A DNA stretch of 64,000 bases, from contig NZ_CP074112.1 in assembly GCF_024584785.1 (NCBI RefSeq), positions 2,542,001 through 2,606,000 of the forward strand, written 5' to 3'. Of the stretch, positions 17,071 through 25,541 are shown in pieces. The position numbers and the translations under genes are program-made. Origin of the DNA: Idiomarina loihiensis. GTDB lineage: Bacteria > Pseudomonadota > Gammaproteobacteria > Enterobacterales > Alteromonadaceae. Within the stretch, counting starts at the first letter, position 1. Every line of letters starts with the position of its first letter. The notes beneath the pieces were generated by a model. That model saw only the letters and a list, made by a program, of their open reading frames with translations, searched no databases and was not told where the DNA came from.

Positions 17071-17597
17071 AATTTTGATACGCCTGAAGGGGTATAAGCT
17101 TGCTGCTGCAAAATACGCTCGGCTAAGGCCTGATTAAACCTAAAAATAGGCTTGGGCAGGCGTTGATTCAACTCAATGGTGTCCAATAAGTTCTTCACTT
17201 CAAGCCCTAATTCAGTATCGCCTGTGATCAATAACTTGCGTCGGAAGAACAAGGTATCCGGGTCTACTTTGCCACTTAGCATCAGCAATAAATACTCACT
17301 ATTGCCGCGCATGGTAACGTCTGCTTGCGGGCCGTCAAAAGTTACTTGTAGGCGTGGTCGTAGGCCTTGGTTGGCGAGGGATACGCTGAACTTTAAGGCT
17401 AAGTCTGGCACCTCAATAAGAACCCATCGCTGGCGCAAGAAAGCAAATTTATCGGCCACCAGTTCATCGTTGAGAACATGGTTAAGAGCTTGCGCGAATA
17501 GGCGTTGAGTTACCCCACGCGGGGCTACTTGCAATAAGGATTTAGAAAGGTGTGGGCCCCACTGATAGGCCAGATCTACTACTTTAGGGATAACCAT
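17067..17597 (-). CDS. ubiT: UbiT, SCP2-domain factor of anaerobic ubiquinone synthesis
   Basis: A 176-residue protein with an SCP2 sterol-carrier-like lipid-binding fold (about 40-145; VTFDGPQADVTMRGNSEYLL and DTLFFRRKLLITGDTELGL are characteristic). UbiT binds isoprenoid lipid intermediates and is needed for oxygen-independent ubiquinone synthesis together with UbiU and UbiV. It diverges from ubiU with an 87-bp spacer and precedes hemN with a 58-bp gap. Confidence 0.92.
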   Translation of the reverse strand: MVIPKVVDLAYQWGPHLSKSLLQVAPRGVTQRLFAQALNHVLNDELVADKFAFLRQRWVLIEVPDLALKFSVSLANQGLRPRLQVTFDGPQADVTMRGNSEYLLLMLSGKVDPDTLFFRRKLLITGDTELGLEVKNLLDTIELNQRLPKPIFRFNQALAERILQQQAYTPSGVSKF

Positions 17598-17684
17598 TTA
17601 TTACCTCGATTAATCAGCCCAGAAAAATTTAACCCGATTATAATACTCATTACCAATGCATGTTTATGGACGGGATCAATAATT

Positions 17685-18680
17685 ATGGAATTACTCTGCC
17701 CCGCCGGCAGTATGCCAGCCTTGAAAGCAGCCATTGAAAATGGTGCAGATGCGGTATATGTAGGTTTAAAAGATGAAACTAACGCACGTCATTTTGCTGG
17801 TTTAAATCTTGACCAAGCAGGTTTAACTGAAGCCGTTCGGTTTGCGCATAGCCATGGCAAGAAGTTGCATGTTGCCATTAATACCTTTGCGCATGCAGAT
17901 AGCTGGGAAAACTGGCGGAAAGCGGTTGATATGGCGGTTAAGTGCGGCGCTGATGTGCTCATTTTGGCGGATATTGCGGTGCTAGCTTACGCAGCGGAGC
18001 GCTATCCCCAGGTTGAATTACACCTTTCGGTACAAGCCTCAGCCACCAATGCGGCCGCAATAGAGTTTTATCAACAGTTTCATGTGAAGCGCGTGGTGCT
18101 GCCGCGCGTGCTCTCGATGAACCAAGTACGTACCCTAGCGCGCACCACCGATGTTGACCTCGAAGTTTTTGCCTTTGGTAGCCTGTGCATTATGGCCGAA
18201 GGGCGCTGTTATTTAAGCTCGTACATGACAGGCGAATCACCGAACACCGCAGGAGCTTGTTCACCGGCAAAATACGTACGCTGGGATGAACACGAAGATG
18301 GCTCGTTAGAGTCACGGCTGAACAATATTCTGATTGATACCTTTGCCCCCAATGAAACTGCAGGTTATCCAACGTTATGTAAAGGACGTTTCACCGTCGG
18401 TGAAGACACCTATCACGCCTTAGAAGAACCAACCAGCTTGAATACGTTAAGCTTGTTACCGGAGCTGCATAAAGAGGGCATTGTGAGTTTAAAAATCGAA
18501 GGTCGGCAACGCAGCCCGGCTTATGTCGCCCAATTAACGCGGGTGTGGCGTCAGGCTATAGACAAAGTGCTAGCAGATCCTGCTAATTTTGCCGTGCAGC
18601 CCGACTGGAATACGACTCTCGCAGGTTTATCTGAAGGCAGCCAAACCACTTTGGGTGCCTACCACCGGAAATGGAAGTAA
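17685..18680 (+). CDS. ubiU: UbiU, O2-independent ubiquinone hydroxylation U32 protein
   Basis: A 331-residue U32-family protein. The start is placed at MELLCPAGSMPALKAAIENG, which matches the family exactly; the open frame extends 45 codons upstream through the divergent promoter without similarity. Four candidate cluster cysteines: CIMAEGRC (two), NTAGAC and YPTLCKGRF. UbiU forms a 4Fe-4S heterodimer with UbiV and hydroxylates the ubiquinone ring without oxygen, probably with prephenate as oxygen donor. It is followed at once by ubiV. No convincing FNR box was seen in the spacer. Confidence 0.93.
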   Translation: MELLCPAGSMPALKAAIENGADAVYVGLKDETNARHFAGLNLDQAGLTEAVRFAHSHGKKLHVAINTFAHADSWENWRKAVDMAVKCGADVLILADIAVLAYAAERYPQVELHLSVQASATNAAAIEFYQQFHVKRVVLPRVLSMNQVRTLARTTDVDLEVFAFGSLCIMAEGRCYLSSYMTGESPNTAGACSPAKYVRWDEHEDGSLESRLNNILIDTFAPNETAGYPTLCKGRFTVGEDTYHALEEPTSLNTLSLLPELHKEGIVSLKIEGRQRSPAYVAQLTRVWRQAIDKVLADPANFAVQPDWNTTLAGLSEGSQTTLGAYHRKWK

Positions 18681-18682
18681 TC

Positions 18683-19558
18683 ATGAAATTTTCTCTAGGA
18701 GCAATTCAATACTATTGGCCGCAGCAAGTGGTAAAAAACTTCTATCGGCAAGCCGCAGAATCTGCCGTTGATATTGTTTATTTAGGCGAGACGGTCTGTA
18801 GTAAAAGGCGTGAACTGAAGTTTGCTGATTGGCTGCAAGTCGCTCATGAATTACGCGAGGCGGGCAAACAGGTGGTGCTGTCTACCATGACCCTGTTAGA
18901 AGCACCATCCGAGCTACGAGAGCTACGCAAGTATTGTGATAATGGTGAGTTTTTAGTGGAAGCCAACGACGTGGGCGCCATTCGACTACTGCAAGATAAC
19001 CAACTACCCTTTGTCGCAGGAGCCGCTATCAACTGTTACAACCAACACACGCTGCGGCAATTAATGACGATGGGGATGAGCCGTTGGGTGATGCCGGTTG
19101 AATTATCTCGTGACTGGTTGCAGAAATTACTGCAACAGCCGATGGTAAAAGATGTGCGCGATTGCTTAGAAGTTGAAGTGTTTAGCTTTGGGCACATGCC
19201 TTTGGCCTGGTCGGGTCGCTGTTTTACGGCGCGCTCAGAAAACCGTGCCAAAGACCAATGCGAACTCTGTTGCATTAAATACCCAGAGGGGCGTCGTGTG
19301 GATAGCCAAGAAGGTCAGCAAGTATTTGTTCTAAATGGTATCCAAACGCAATCAGGAACTCGTTATAACCTAGTAAATCAGTTACCTAGCATGCAAGGCT
19401 TAGTTGACATAGTGCGTTTAAGTCCGCAGTTAGAAGACACCTTTACTTGGTTGGAAAAATTTCGGCAGAACCAGCATGGCGAACAGCGCCAAGCCCTCGA
19501 ACCGAACGATAGTAACGGCTATTGGATGGCATTAGCTGGGTTAGTGCAAACAGCATAA
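18683..19558 (+). CDS. ubiV: UbiV, O2-independent ubiquinone hydroxylation U32 protein
   Basis: About 291 residues. Start chosen at MKFSLGAIQYYWP, 2 nt after the ubiU stop; an ATG four codons earlier is less family-like. Cysteines at residue 39 (GETVCSKRREL, as in E. coli UbiV) and in SGRCFTARSENRAKDQCELC match the expected 4Fe-4S ligands. Partner of UbiU; together with UbiT it supplies ubiquinone during anaerobic nitrate or NO respiration. nnrS follows after 33 bp, suggesting a ubiU-ubiV-nnrS transcript. Confidence 0.93.
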   Translation: MKFSLGAIQYYWPQQVVKNFYRQAAESAVDIVYLGETVCSKRRELKFADWLQVAHELREAGKQVVLSTMTLLEAPSELRELRKYCDNGEFLVEANDVGAIRLLQDNQLPFVAGAAINCYNQHTLRQLMTMGMSRWVMPVELSRDWLQKLLQQPMVKDVRDCLEVEVFSFGHMPLAWSGRCFTARSENRAKDQCELCCIKYPEGRRVDSQEGQQVFVLNGIQTQSGTRYNLVNQLPSMQGLVDIVRLSPQLEDTFTWLEKFRQNQHGEQRQALEPNDSNGYWMALAGLVQTA

Positions 19559-19591
19559 TTAGGGTTGCTAGCAACCATATAGGAAGACAGC

Positions 19592-20797
19592 ATGATTCAA
19601 ATTACTGACTTACAAATTGAGCAAAAAATGTGGCCGTTATTGCGGCAAGCTTTTCGGCCGATGTTTTTATTGGGGGCGAGCTTTAGTGCCTTGGCCATCA
19701 CCTTGTGGCTGCTGGTATTAGCTCAGGTCATCGAGCTGCCCGTGTATGGGCAAACCTTATTCTGGCACAGTCATGAAATGATCTTTGGTTTTGTGGCGGC
19801 CATCATCGTGGGCTTTTTGCTGACCGCCGTACAGAATTGGACTGGCTTACGCGCTACCCACGGACGGGCCCTTGGCATCCTCACTGCGGTATGGGTGTTG
19901 GGTCGGTTAGGGCTTTTAGTTGGGGCTTGGCTACCTTGGTGGCTGGTAGCTGCGGTTGATCTATTATTTTTACCGTTAGCGGCAATTTTATTGGCTGTGC
20001 CCTTAATTGCGGTGAAGCAGCAGCGAAACCTATTCTTCGTGCCCGTGCTTTTCTTGTTAACCTTGTGCAATGCGCTCATGCACTTCGGGCTGCAGACCGG
20101 ACAATACGAAATTCAACAATTAGGTAGCCAAAATGCGGTGTGGTTGGTCACTTTACTGATGGCCATCGTAGGTGGTCGGGTACTCCCTATGTTCACCGCC
20201 AACGGAACTATGACACCAAAAGCCGAACCCATCGTCTGGTTAGACCGCATCGGGTTAGGTAGTTTGTGGTTGATTTTTGTGCTGAATATTACCAATTTCA
20301 GCGCCATGGTACCGGCCTTGGTGATGGCTCTACTCTTCGCGACAAGTGCTTTAGCTTTAGCTATTCGCTGCGCCCGCTGGCGTATCTGGATCACCTGGAA
20401 AGTACCGTTACTGTGGTCGCTACATGTAGCTTACTGGTTTATTCCAATTGGCTTAGCGCTATATGCGCTGCGCTATGCGGGCTTTCCTATCACCAACAGC
20501 TTGGCGTTACATGCATTAACTGCTGGCGCTATGGGTAATATGATTTTAGCGATGATTGCACGGGTCTCTCTGGGCCATAGTGGTCGTGCCCTACAACCCA
20601 AACCCATCATTAGCGCAGCCTTTATGTTAGTGATAGTAGCTGCGGTGGTTCGCGTATTTGTGCAAGGCTTATGGCCAGAGTTATCCGTGTATTGGTATGC
20701 CCTAAGTGCGTTTGCTTGGGTGTTGGCCTATGGCATTTATGTACTGGTGTACTTTCCTATTCTTACCACGCCACGTCCAGATGGACGTCCAGGTTAA
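19592..20797 (+). CDS. nnrS: NnrS-family haem-copper membrane protein
   Basis: A 401-residue protein with about 12 TM helices. Conserved NnrS features: PLLRQAFRPMFLLGASFSAL at the N-terminus, LFWHSHEMIFGFVAAIIVGF, HALTAGAMGNMILAMIARVSLGHSGR. NnrS relieves NO-derived stress, in particular dinitrosyl-iron complex formation, and is usually NO- or nitrate-induced. Its position after ubiUV and near norR agrees. The 3' end overlaps the convergent DUF454 gene by 4 nt. Confidence 0.93.
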   Translation: MIQITDLQIEQKMWPLLRQAFRPMFLLGASFSALAITLWLLVLAQVIELPVYGQTLFWHSHEMIFGFVAAIIVGFLLTAVQNWTGLRATHGRALGILTAVWVLGRLGLLVGAWLPWWLVAAVDLLFLPLAAILLAVPLIAVKQQRNLFFVPVLFLLTLCNALMHFGLQTGQYEIQQLGSQNAVWLVTLLMAIVGGRVLPMFTANGTMTPKAEPIVWLDRIGLGSLWLIFVLNITNFSAMVPALVMALLFATSALALAIRCARWRIWITWKVPLLWSLHVAYWFIPIGLALYALRYAGFPITNSLALHALTAGAMGNMILAMIARVSLGHSGRALQPKPIISAAFMLVIVAAVVRVFVQGLWPELSVYWYALSAFAWVLAYGIYVLVYFPILTTPRPDGRPG

Positions 20798-21189
20798 GAA
20801 TCGGAGCCTGAATCAGGTGGCTGTTGCTCTGGGCGCAGCCACATCCATACTGCAACGGTGGCCATAATGCCAATAACTAAGCCTTTTAACCATAAAGGTG
20901 CTGGGCTAAATGCCAACATGATTGCGCTCCCGGACATCATCACCGATGCAATCACTTTGGGCCTACGCTTAATGACACCGTAGCGGCGCCAGGCAATGAT
21001 TTGCGGGCCATAGGTTGGATGCGCCAATAGCTTGGCTTCTAATACCGGCCAGCCCTTGCCGCCGGCCCATGCGGCCACCAGCAGAAAAGGTACCGTTGGC
21101 ATGATGGGCAACAATAAACCAATGATACCCAGCGCTAGCGTAATAATAGCTAGCGTCCGCCACAATAAAATCCGCAGCACAACCGTCAT
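20794..21189 (-). CDS. DUF454 (YbaN-like) small membrane protein
   Basis: A 131-residue inner-membrane protein: TM segments near 10-45 and 85-118 flank a conserved cytoplasmic stretch (LLAHPTYGPQIIAWRRYGVI). The early GIIGLLLPIMPTVPFLLVAAWA segment defines DUF454. In other gammaproteobacteria such genes sit near haem or respiration genes; no biochemical role is established. It lies 34 bp from the end of norR in the same direction, so read-through from norR is possible. Confidence 0.85.
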   Translation of the reverse strand: MTVVLRILLWRTLAIITLALGIIGLLLPIMPTVPFLLVAAWAGGKGWPVLEAKLLAHPTYGPQIIAWRRYGVIKRRPKVIASVMMSGSAIMLAFSPAPLWLKGLVIGIMATVAVWMWLRPEQQPPDSGSDS

Positions 21190-21223
21190 AGAGCTCCTTG
21201 CATGGCTTGGTAGTGGGCAGCTG

Positions 21224-22774
21224 CTATTTTAAGCCCAGCCGCTGCGCCAATTTGTGTAAGTTGCTTGCATCTATCTCTAGTATACGGGCCGCTTGGGTCC
21301 ATTTGTAGTCCGCTTGCTCTAAAGCCTGCTCAATAAGCTGACGCTGCACCGCATTGAGGGTATCTTTCAAGTTCATGGTGGGAAACGCCTTGCGCTGGTT
21401 GCTCTGCAATATATCCGTGACTTGCACGCTGGCGGTGGCTGCACCAGGTAAATCCAGCAAACCAATATCGATACTAACAATATCTTCTCGTGCCGCACCT
21501 ATGCTAAGCGCCTTAATCGCCGCCCGGCTGATGGTATGCTCAAGTTCGCGCACGTTGCCAGGCCAATCATAAGCCAATAAGGCATGCTCTGCCGCTTGGG
21601 TGAGGCGTAACGCTCGTACCCCAAGGCGAGCTCGGTTAAGCTCTAAGAAGTGACCGGCTAACACAGGAATATCATCGCTACGCTCACGCAGCGGTGGAAT
21701 AGGTAACGGGTACACGGATAAGCGATGGTAGAGATCAGCACGAAAATCACCAGATTTTATTTGCTGCTTCAAGTCGCGATTAGTTGCCGCCACAACTCGG
21801 ACATTGACGGTATGGCTACGATCGCTTCCTAAGCGTTGAATCTCGCCATTCTGCAATACTCGTAGTAACTTGGCCTGAATTGCTGGTGGCAGCTCACCTA
21901 CTTCATCTAAGAAGATGGTGCCGCCATCAGCGCTATCAAACCGACCGGCCCGCTCGCTGGTTGCCCCAGAGAAGGCCCCTTTGGTATGGCCGAAGAGCTC
22001 ACTCTCGGCCAGAGCCTCAGGTAACGCTGCACAATTCACATACACTAAGGGCTGCTGCGCTCGTTGTGACTGGCGATGTAACTGTCGTGCAAATAACTCT
22101 TTACCCACGCCGGTTTCACCCAGCAGTAATACCGGAAGATCTGAGCCGGCCACAACACTCAATTCTTGCATCACATTGAGCAATGGAGCACTACGCCCGA
22201 TGATTTCGTAACTAGCGGAAGCCTCGCCACTAAGCGAGTATTCTTGATCGCGCCGTTGATTACGTAGGGCTCTGACGCTTTGCTCAATTTGCCCCATGCG
22301 AATCGCCGCTTCAACCAGCAAGCTTGCTCGTTGCAGTGCATGCATGGCAGCCGTATCAAAGGTTCCTGGGGTGAGGGCATCTAGGGTCAGAACCCCCCAG
22401 CATTTGCCTTCAACATGTAATGAGATCCCCATACAATCGTGTACTGCCAAATGGCCATCGGGGCTATCTTCTATAAGCCCGTCATAGGGGTCTGCGAGGT
22501 GGCTATCTGGCTCAAATCGAACCGCTTCGCGACTCGCCATAATGGTGGCTAGGCGCGGATGCTGATGCACAATAAAACGGCGCCCTAAGGCCTCCCGTGC
22601 TAAACCGATACTAGCAATGGGCTTAAGCATTTGCTGCTCTAATTTAAGCAGCACCACGGCACCACAATGAAAGTGTTGGCGTAGTGTTTTGACGACTTTC
22701 TCTAGCCGTACTACGGCAGGCTGTTCGGTCACTAAATCGGCGATCAGAGTTTCAAGTAAGGTGACATCTTGCAT
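21224..22774 (-). CDS. norR: NorR, NO-sensing sigma-54-dependent activator
   Basis: A 516-residue enhancer-binding protein: N-terminal GAF domain (about 15-165) that binds NO through mononuclear iron, AAA+ ATPase (Walker A GETGVGKELFARQLH, Walker B GGTIFLDEVGELPP) and a Fis-type HTH (WTQAARILEIDASNLHKLAQ). The sigma-54-contacting loop reads GAFSGA rather than GAFTGA. Its targets in this window are probably norB and the ytfE-like gene, both with GGT-N7-ACC sites and -24/-12 promoters. A NorR-type box (22775-22787) touches its own start codon, so it may autorepress. Confidence 0.93.
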   Translation of the reverse strand: MQDVTLLETLIADLVTEQPAVVRLEKVVKTLRQHFHCGAVVLLKLEQQMLKPIASIGLAREALGRRFIVHQHPRLATIMASREAVRFEPDSHLADPYDGLIEDSPDGHLAVHDCMGISLHVEGKCWGVLTLDALTPGTFDTAAMHALQRASLLVEAAIRMGQIEQSVRALRNQRRDQEYSLSGEASASYEIIGRSAPLLNVMQELSVVAGSDLPVLLLGETGVGKELFARQLHRQSQRAQQPLVYVNCAALPEALAESELFGHTKGAFSGATSERAGRFDSADGGTIFLDEVGELPPAIQAKLLRVLQNGEIQRLGSDRSHTVNVRVVAATNRDLKQQIKSGDFRADLYHRLSVYPLPIPPLRERSDDIPVLAGHFLELNRARLGVRALRLTQAAEHALLAYDWPGNVRELEHTISRAAIKALSIGAAREDIVSIDIGLLDLPGAATASVQVTDILQSNQRKAFPTMNLKDTLNAVQRQLIEQALEQADYKWTQAARILEIDASNLHKLAQRLGLK

Positions 22775-22831
22775 GGTAGATTTAACCCTTAAAGTCCTTT
22801 TTGACCCAAATAAATATGGGTTTAATTTACC
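22775..22831. promoter_or_regulatory. NorR-type boxes between norR and the ytfE-like gene
   Basis: Exact GGT-N7-ACC at 22775-22787 and 22819-22831, with a degenerate middle site (GTC-N7-ACC) at 22794-22806. Centres fall at about 22781, 22800 and 22825; the nearest is 49 bp from the GG of the sigma-54 promoter. The geometry (19 and 25 bp) mirrors the norB enhancer (18 and 25 bp, 50 bp from GG). Confidence 0.8.
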
Positions 22832-22871
22832 ATTGCAGGGAAAAACTCGATATAAATCAAAGTAGGTAGTT

Positions 22872-22889
22872 TTGGCATCTATTTTGCAA
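22872..22889 (+). promoter_or_regulatory. Sigma-54 promoter of the ytfE-like gene
   Basis: TTGGCATCTATTTTGCAA has GG at 22874-22875 and GC at 22886-22887, the required 12-bp spacing. Predicted start near 22899, about 49 nt before the ATG. Confidence 0.85.
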
Positions 22890-22947
22890 TATCAACAGGT
22901 ATTGCTGGTCCATTTTGGCCGCTTTTATCTCAAAATTAGGAGTTATT

Positions 22948-23490
22948 ATGTCAACACCATCTACCATTCATGCAGAAGCTTTAGCCGTGTTTCAAGCCAT
23001 GCCTAGCAAGCATTTAATTGATTATATTGTTGAGAATTTTCACGATAAGCATCGCGCACAGCTGCCGGAGTTAATTAACTTAGCGCGCAAAATAGAAGAC
23101 GTACATAATGATCATGAAGCCTGTCCAGCAGGCTTGGCAGAATTGCTGCAAAGCATGTACCAAGAGCTAGAAAGCCACATGATGAAAGAAGAGCAAATTT
23201 TGTTTCCGATGTTAGCTGGTGGGATCTATCCAAGCGGACCTATCGCGGTGATGGAAGAAGAGCACGACCAGCACGAGCAAATGTTAGCCGAATTATTAGA
23301 GTTGACCCATCAAAACCAAGCTCCACGCGGCGCATGTGGAAGCTGGATCATGCTTTATGAGGGGTTAAATGAGTTAGTGAAAGACTTGCAGCTGCACATC
23401 GATATTGAAAATAGCATTCTTTTTAAGCAAGCAGATAAACCAGCCAGCAGTGGCCATGGTAATGGTCACTGCTGTGGTGGTTGCCAATAA
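22948..23490 (+). CDS. YtfE/RIC-like hemerythrin-fold di-iron protein, variant domain layout
   Basis: A 180-residue protein. Start at ATG 22948 with TTAGGAG 6 nt upstream; the longer frame to 22915 has no ribosome-binding site. The hemerythrin-like domain has the expected ligand stretches: FHDKHRAQLPEL, ESHMMKEEQILFP, MEEEHDQHEQ and LHIDIENSILF. YtfE/ScdA/DnrN proteins repair NO-damaged Fe-S clusters. The usual N-terminal ScdA_N domain with its DYCCGG motif is missing; instead the protein ends in a Gly/His-rich tail with HCCGGCQ, as though the CCGG element had moved to the C-terminus. Controlled by a NorR-type enhancer and sigma-54 promoter. Confidence 0.85.
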   Translation: MSTPSTIHAEALAVFQAMPSKHLIDYIVENFHDKHRAQLPELINLARKIEDVHNDHEACPAGLAELLQSMYQELESHMMKEEQILFPMLAGGIYPSGPIAVMEEEHDQHEQMLAELLELTHQNQAPRGACGSWIMLYEGLNELVKDLQLHIDIENSILFKQADKPASSGHGNGHCCGGCQ

Positions 23491-23502
23491 GTGCTGCGTC
23501 AG

Positions 23503-24207
23503 TTAGTGAGCTAGCTCGCGCAAGCGGGCTGGCTCGATGATGTTAACTAGCTTGTTCTGCACATCAATCACACCTTCGCCTTGCAGTGCCGATAAAATAC
23601 GGCTAATGGTTTCTACCGAGAGGCCTAAGTAGTTACCGATATCAGCGCGAGTCATGGTTAAGCGAAACGAAGTGCTAGATAATCCGCGCGCTTTAAAGCG
23701 ATCGGACAAGGTGACTAAGAAGTGCGCTAAACGTTGATGGGCTGAGCGGTTGTTCAACGTGCCGAGTAGTTGTTTGCTGGAGAATATCTCGCTACTCATT
23801 AAACGCATCATTTGTTTGCGCAGGGATGGCATCTCAATCACTAGCTCATCCAGTGACACAATAGGCACTTCGCACAACATGGTGGTTTCTAGCGCTTGTG
23901 AGTAACTGCGGTGTTGACCTTCAGCTAAAGCATCAAAACCGACGAGGTCGCCAGGCAAATGGAAATCAATGATTTGCTCTACGCCATTATCGTCGATGGT
24001 GTAAGACTTTAGTGAACCGCTACGCACGGCATATAAATATTTGAGCGGCGCACCGGCATTAACTAACACGTCACGTTTATGCAGAGGCTTATGACGCTGA
24101 ATAATAGTGTCTAGCCGATTCATACCCTCTTGATCTAATTGGTACGGTAAACATAGCGCTGCCATGCTGCAATTTTGACAATGTATGTGAGAAGTCAGAT
24201 TAGCCAT
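23503..24207 (-). CDS. fnr: FNR-family oxygen-sensing regulator
   Basis: 234 residues from MANLTSHIHCQNCS; the open frame extends 59 codons upstream but without similarity. Three N-terminal cysteines (CQNCSMAALC) and one in TTMLCEVP correspond to the four 4Fe-4S ligands of E. coli FNR. The recognition helix reads LSVETISRILSALQ, with the E-x2-S-R that reads TTGAT-N4-ATCAA. It would activate nrdGD, hemN and other anaerobic genes in this window. An FNR box overlaps its own ribosome-binding site, consistent with negative autoregulation. Confidence 0.95.
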   Translation of the reverse strand: MANLTSHIHCQNCSMAALCLPYQLDQEGMNRLDTIIQRHKPLHKRDVLVNAGAPLKYLYAVRSGSLKSYTIDDNGVEQIIDFHLPGDLVGFDALAEGQHRSYSQALETTMLCEVPIVSLDELVIEMPSLRKQMMRLMSSEIFSSKQLLGTLNNRSAHQRLAHFLVTLSDRFKARGLSSTSFRLTMTRADIGNYLGLSVETISRILSALQGEGVIDVQNKLVNIIEPARLRELAH

Positions 24208-24216
24208 AATGATTTC

Positions 24217-24230
24217 CTGATTTAGATCAA
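24217..24230. promoter_or_regulatory. FNR box in the fnr leader
   Basis: On the minus strand TTGAT-CTAA-ATCAG, 9/10 to the consensus, 10-23 bp upstream of the fnr ATG and overlapping the AGGAAA ribosome-binding site. The position suits repression by FNR itself. Confidence 0.78.
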
Positions 24231-24388
24231 CATCCCTAACGAATAACTGCAGTATACGCCCAACGCCTGAAAAGTAACCTTGTGCCGATGGAGTACCTCC
24301 AATATGCCTAAGAGGGGGTAGTTGGTAGGGTTTGTGGGGTTTGCCCGATACTGTTAAAATGCGCGTCCAAACCAGCAGGAGCACCTAA

Positions 24389-24958
24389 GTGGATGCATTT
24401 ATAACTTCAACCGTGACCGTCGCTTTAGCCGAAATAGGTGATAAAACGCAATTACTAAGCCTGTTCTTGGCGGCGCGTTACCGCCACAAAACAGCGATTA
24501 TCATGGGGATATTAGTGGCGACTCTGCTCAATCATTTAGCGTCCGCTTGGCTGGGTTCATGGTTAGTGGATGTCATCCCAGCAACACTCGCCACCTATGT
24601 GGTCGCAGGTTCTTTTATAGCCGTTGGCCTGTGGGTACTGATACCCGATAAAGCAGATGATGACGAACACGAAAACGTGCGTAAATACGGCGCTTTTATC
24701 GCCACCACAGTGCTGTTTTTTATTGCTGAAATAGGTGACAAGACCCAAGTAGCTACGGTTATCCTGGGAGCTCAATACACCAGTGTATTGTGGGTTACAT
24801 TAGGAACAACCTTAGGGATGATGCTTGCCAATGTTCCGATCGTGCTACTCGGACAACGGTTGATGCAAAAACTACCTCTGAATGCAGCTCGTTATATTGC
24901 GGCGACCTTGTTCGTGGTGCTAGGTATTGCTACTGCGCTAAGTCAACTCTTGGCTTAA
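24389..24958 (+). CDS. GDT1/TMEM165 (UPF0016) family cation transporter
   Basis: A 189-residue membrane protein with six predicted TM helices in two halves, each with the signature motif (ALAEIGDKTQLLSL near residue 13; FIAEIGDKTQVATV near residue 113). The acidic and polar residues of E-x-G-D-K-T form the ion path; family members export Mn2+ or exchange Ca2+/Mn2+ for H+. The linker DKADDDEHENV is strongly acidic. GTG start with AGGAG upstream; the nearby ATG is out of frame. It diverges from fnr. Mn2+ export is the likeliest role, by family analogy. Confidence 0.88.
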   Translation: MDAFITSTVTVALAEIGDKTQLLSLFLAARYRHKTAIIMGILVATLLNHLASAWLGSWLVDVIPATLATYVVAGSFIAVGLWVLIPDKADDDEHENVRKYGAFIATTVLFFIAEIGDKTQVATVILGAQYTSVLWVTLGTTLGMMLANVPIVLLGQRLMQKLPLNAARYIAATLFVVLGIATALSQLLA

Positions 24959-25049
24959 ACGTTCTAAGCCACTTTGGCGCTGGCTAAAACTTGGCCGCGC
25001 GTTGAAAACTTGCTAGTATCGGCAACAGCTAAATTAAAGAGATAACCTG

Positions 25050-25433
25050 ATGCTTAACTGGACTGAACAACAACGCGCACGTGGCTGCCTATGGGCCGTC
25101 ATGCTGGTGTTGTGTCTGTGTTTGGCGAAACAAAGTAGTTGGATTCAAGGCTGTCCATTACAACAGCAGGCGCTACCGCAGGCTAGCCTGGTGGCAACTA
25201 GCGCCACCAGCGACGCCGCTAGTGCCCTAGCTAGCGAGAGTGATTGTAGTGCCAGTGAGCAACTATTGCAGCAGGCATTACAGCAATTATTTGACCAACT
25301 GAGTGTCGGCCTATTATTAGTCGTTGCTCTGCTTTTCTCCAGCCGGCTAGGCACCACCGCGGTAACTTTGACAGTGCCACCGCCGCGGTGGCGATATCGG
25401 CCACATCTGCACTTTTGTGTGTTTCGAGAATAA
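25050..25433 (+). CDS. Small unknown membrane protein upstream of scsB
   Basis: 127 residues, not recognised. A TM helix near 12-27 (LWAVMLVLCLCLA), an Ala/Ser-rich extracytoplasmic loop with cysteines (QGCPLQQQ; SDCSASE), a second TM helix near 85-97 (VGLLLVVALLF), and a basic C-terminus (PPPRWRYRPHLHFC). It precedes scsB by 108 bp in the same direction. By position it may belong with the copper/thiol-redox operon, as small cysteine-bearing membrane proteins often do, but no function is claimed. Confidence 0.6.
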   Translation: MLNWTEQQRARGCLWAVMLVLCLCLAKQSSWIQGCPLQQQALPQASLVATSATSDAASALASESDCSASEQLLQQALQQLFDQLSVGLLLVVALLFSSRLGTTAVTLTVPPPRWRYRPHLHFCVFRE

Positions 25434-25541
25434 CCTCACTGAGTTGTCTGTAGCTGCTTGATGCAGCAAGCGAGGGGTACGACTGTTCTGTTCGAATCGG
25501 TTCAAGTAGGTACTCAGTCATAGGTTAGTTGAGATGTATAG

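Noticed and set aside
17660-17684. FNR box before ubiU
   Set aside because: ATCAA occurs at 17675-17679 but the left half is ATGGA (2/5), so the site is not convincing.
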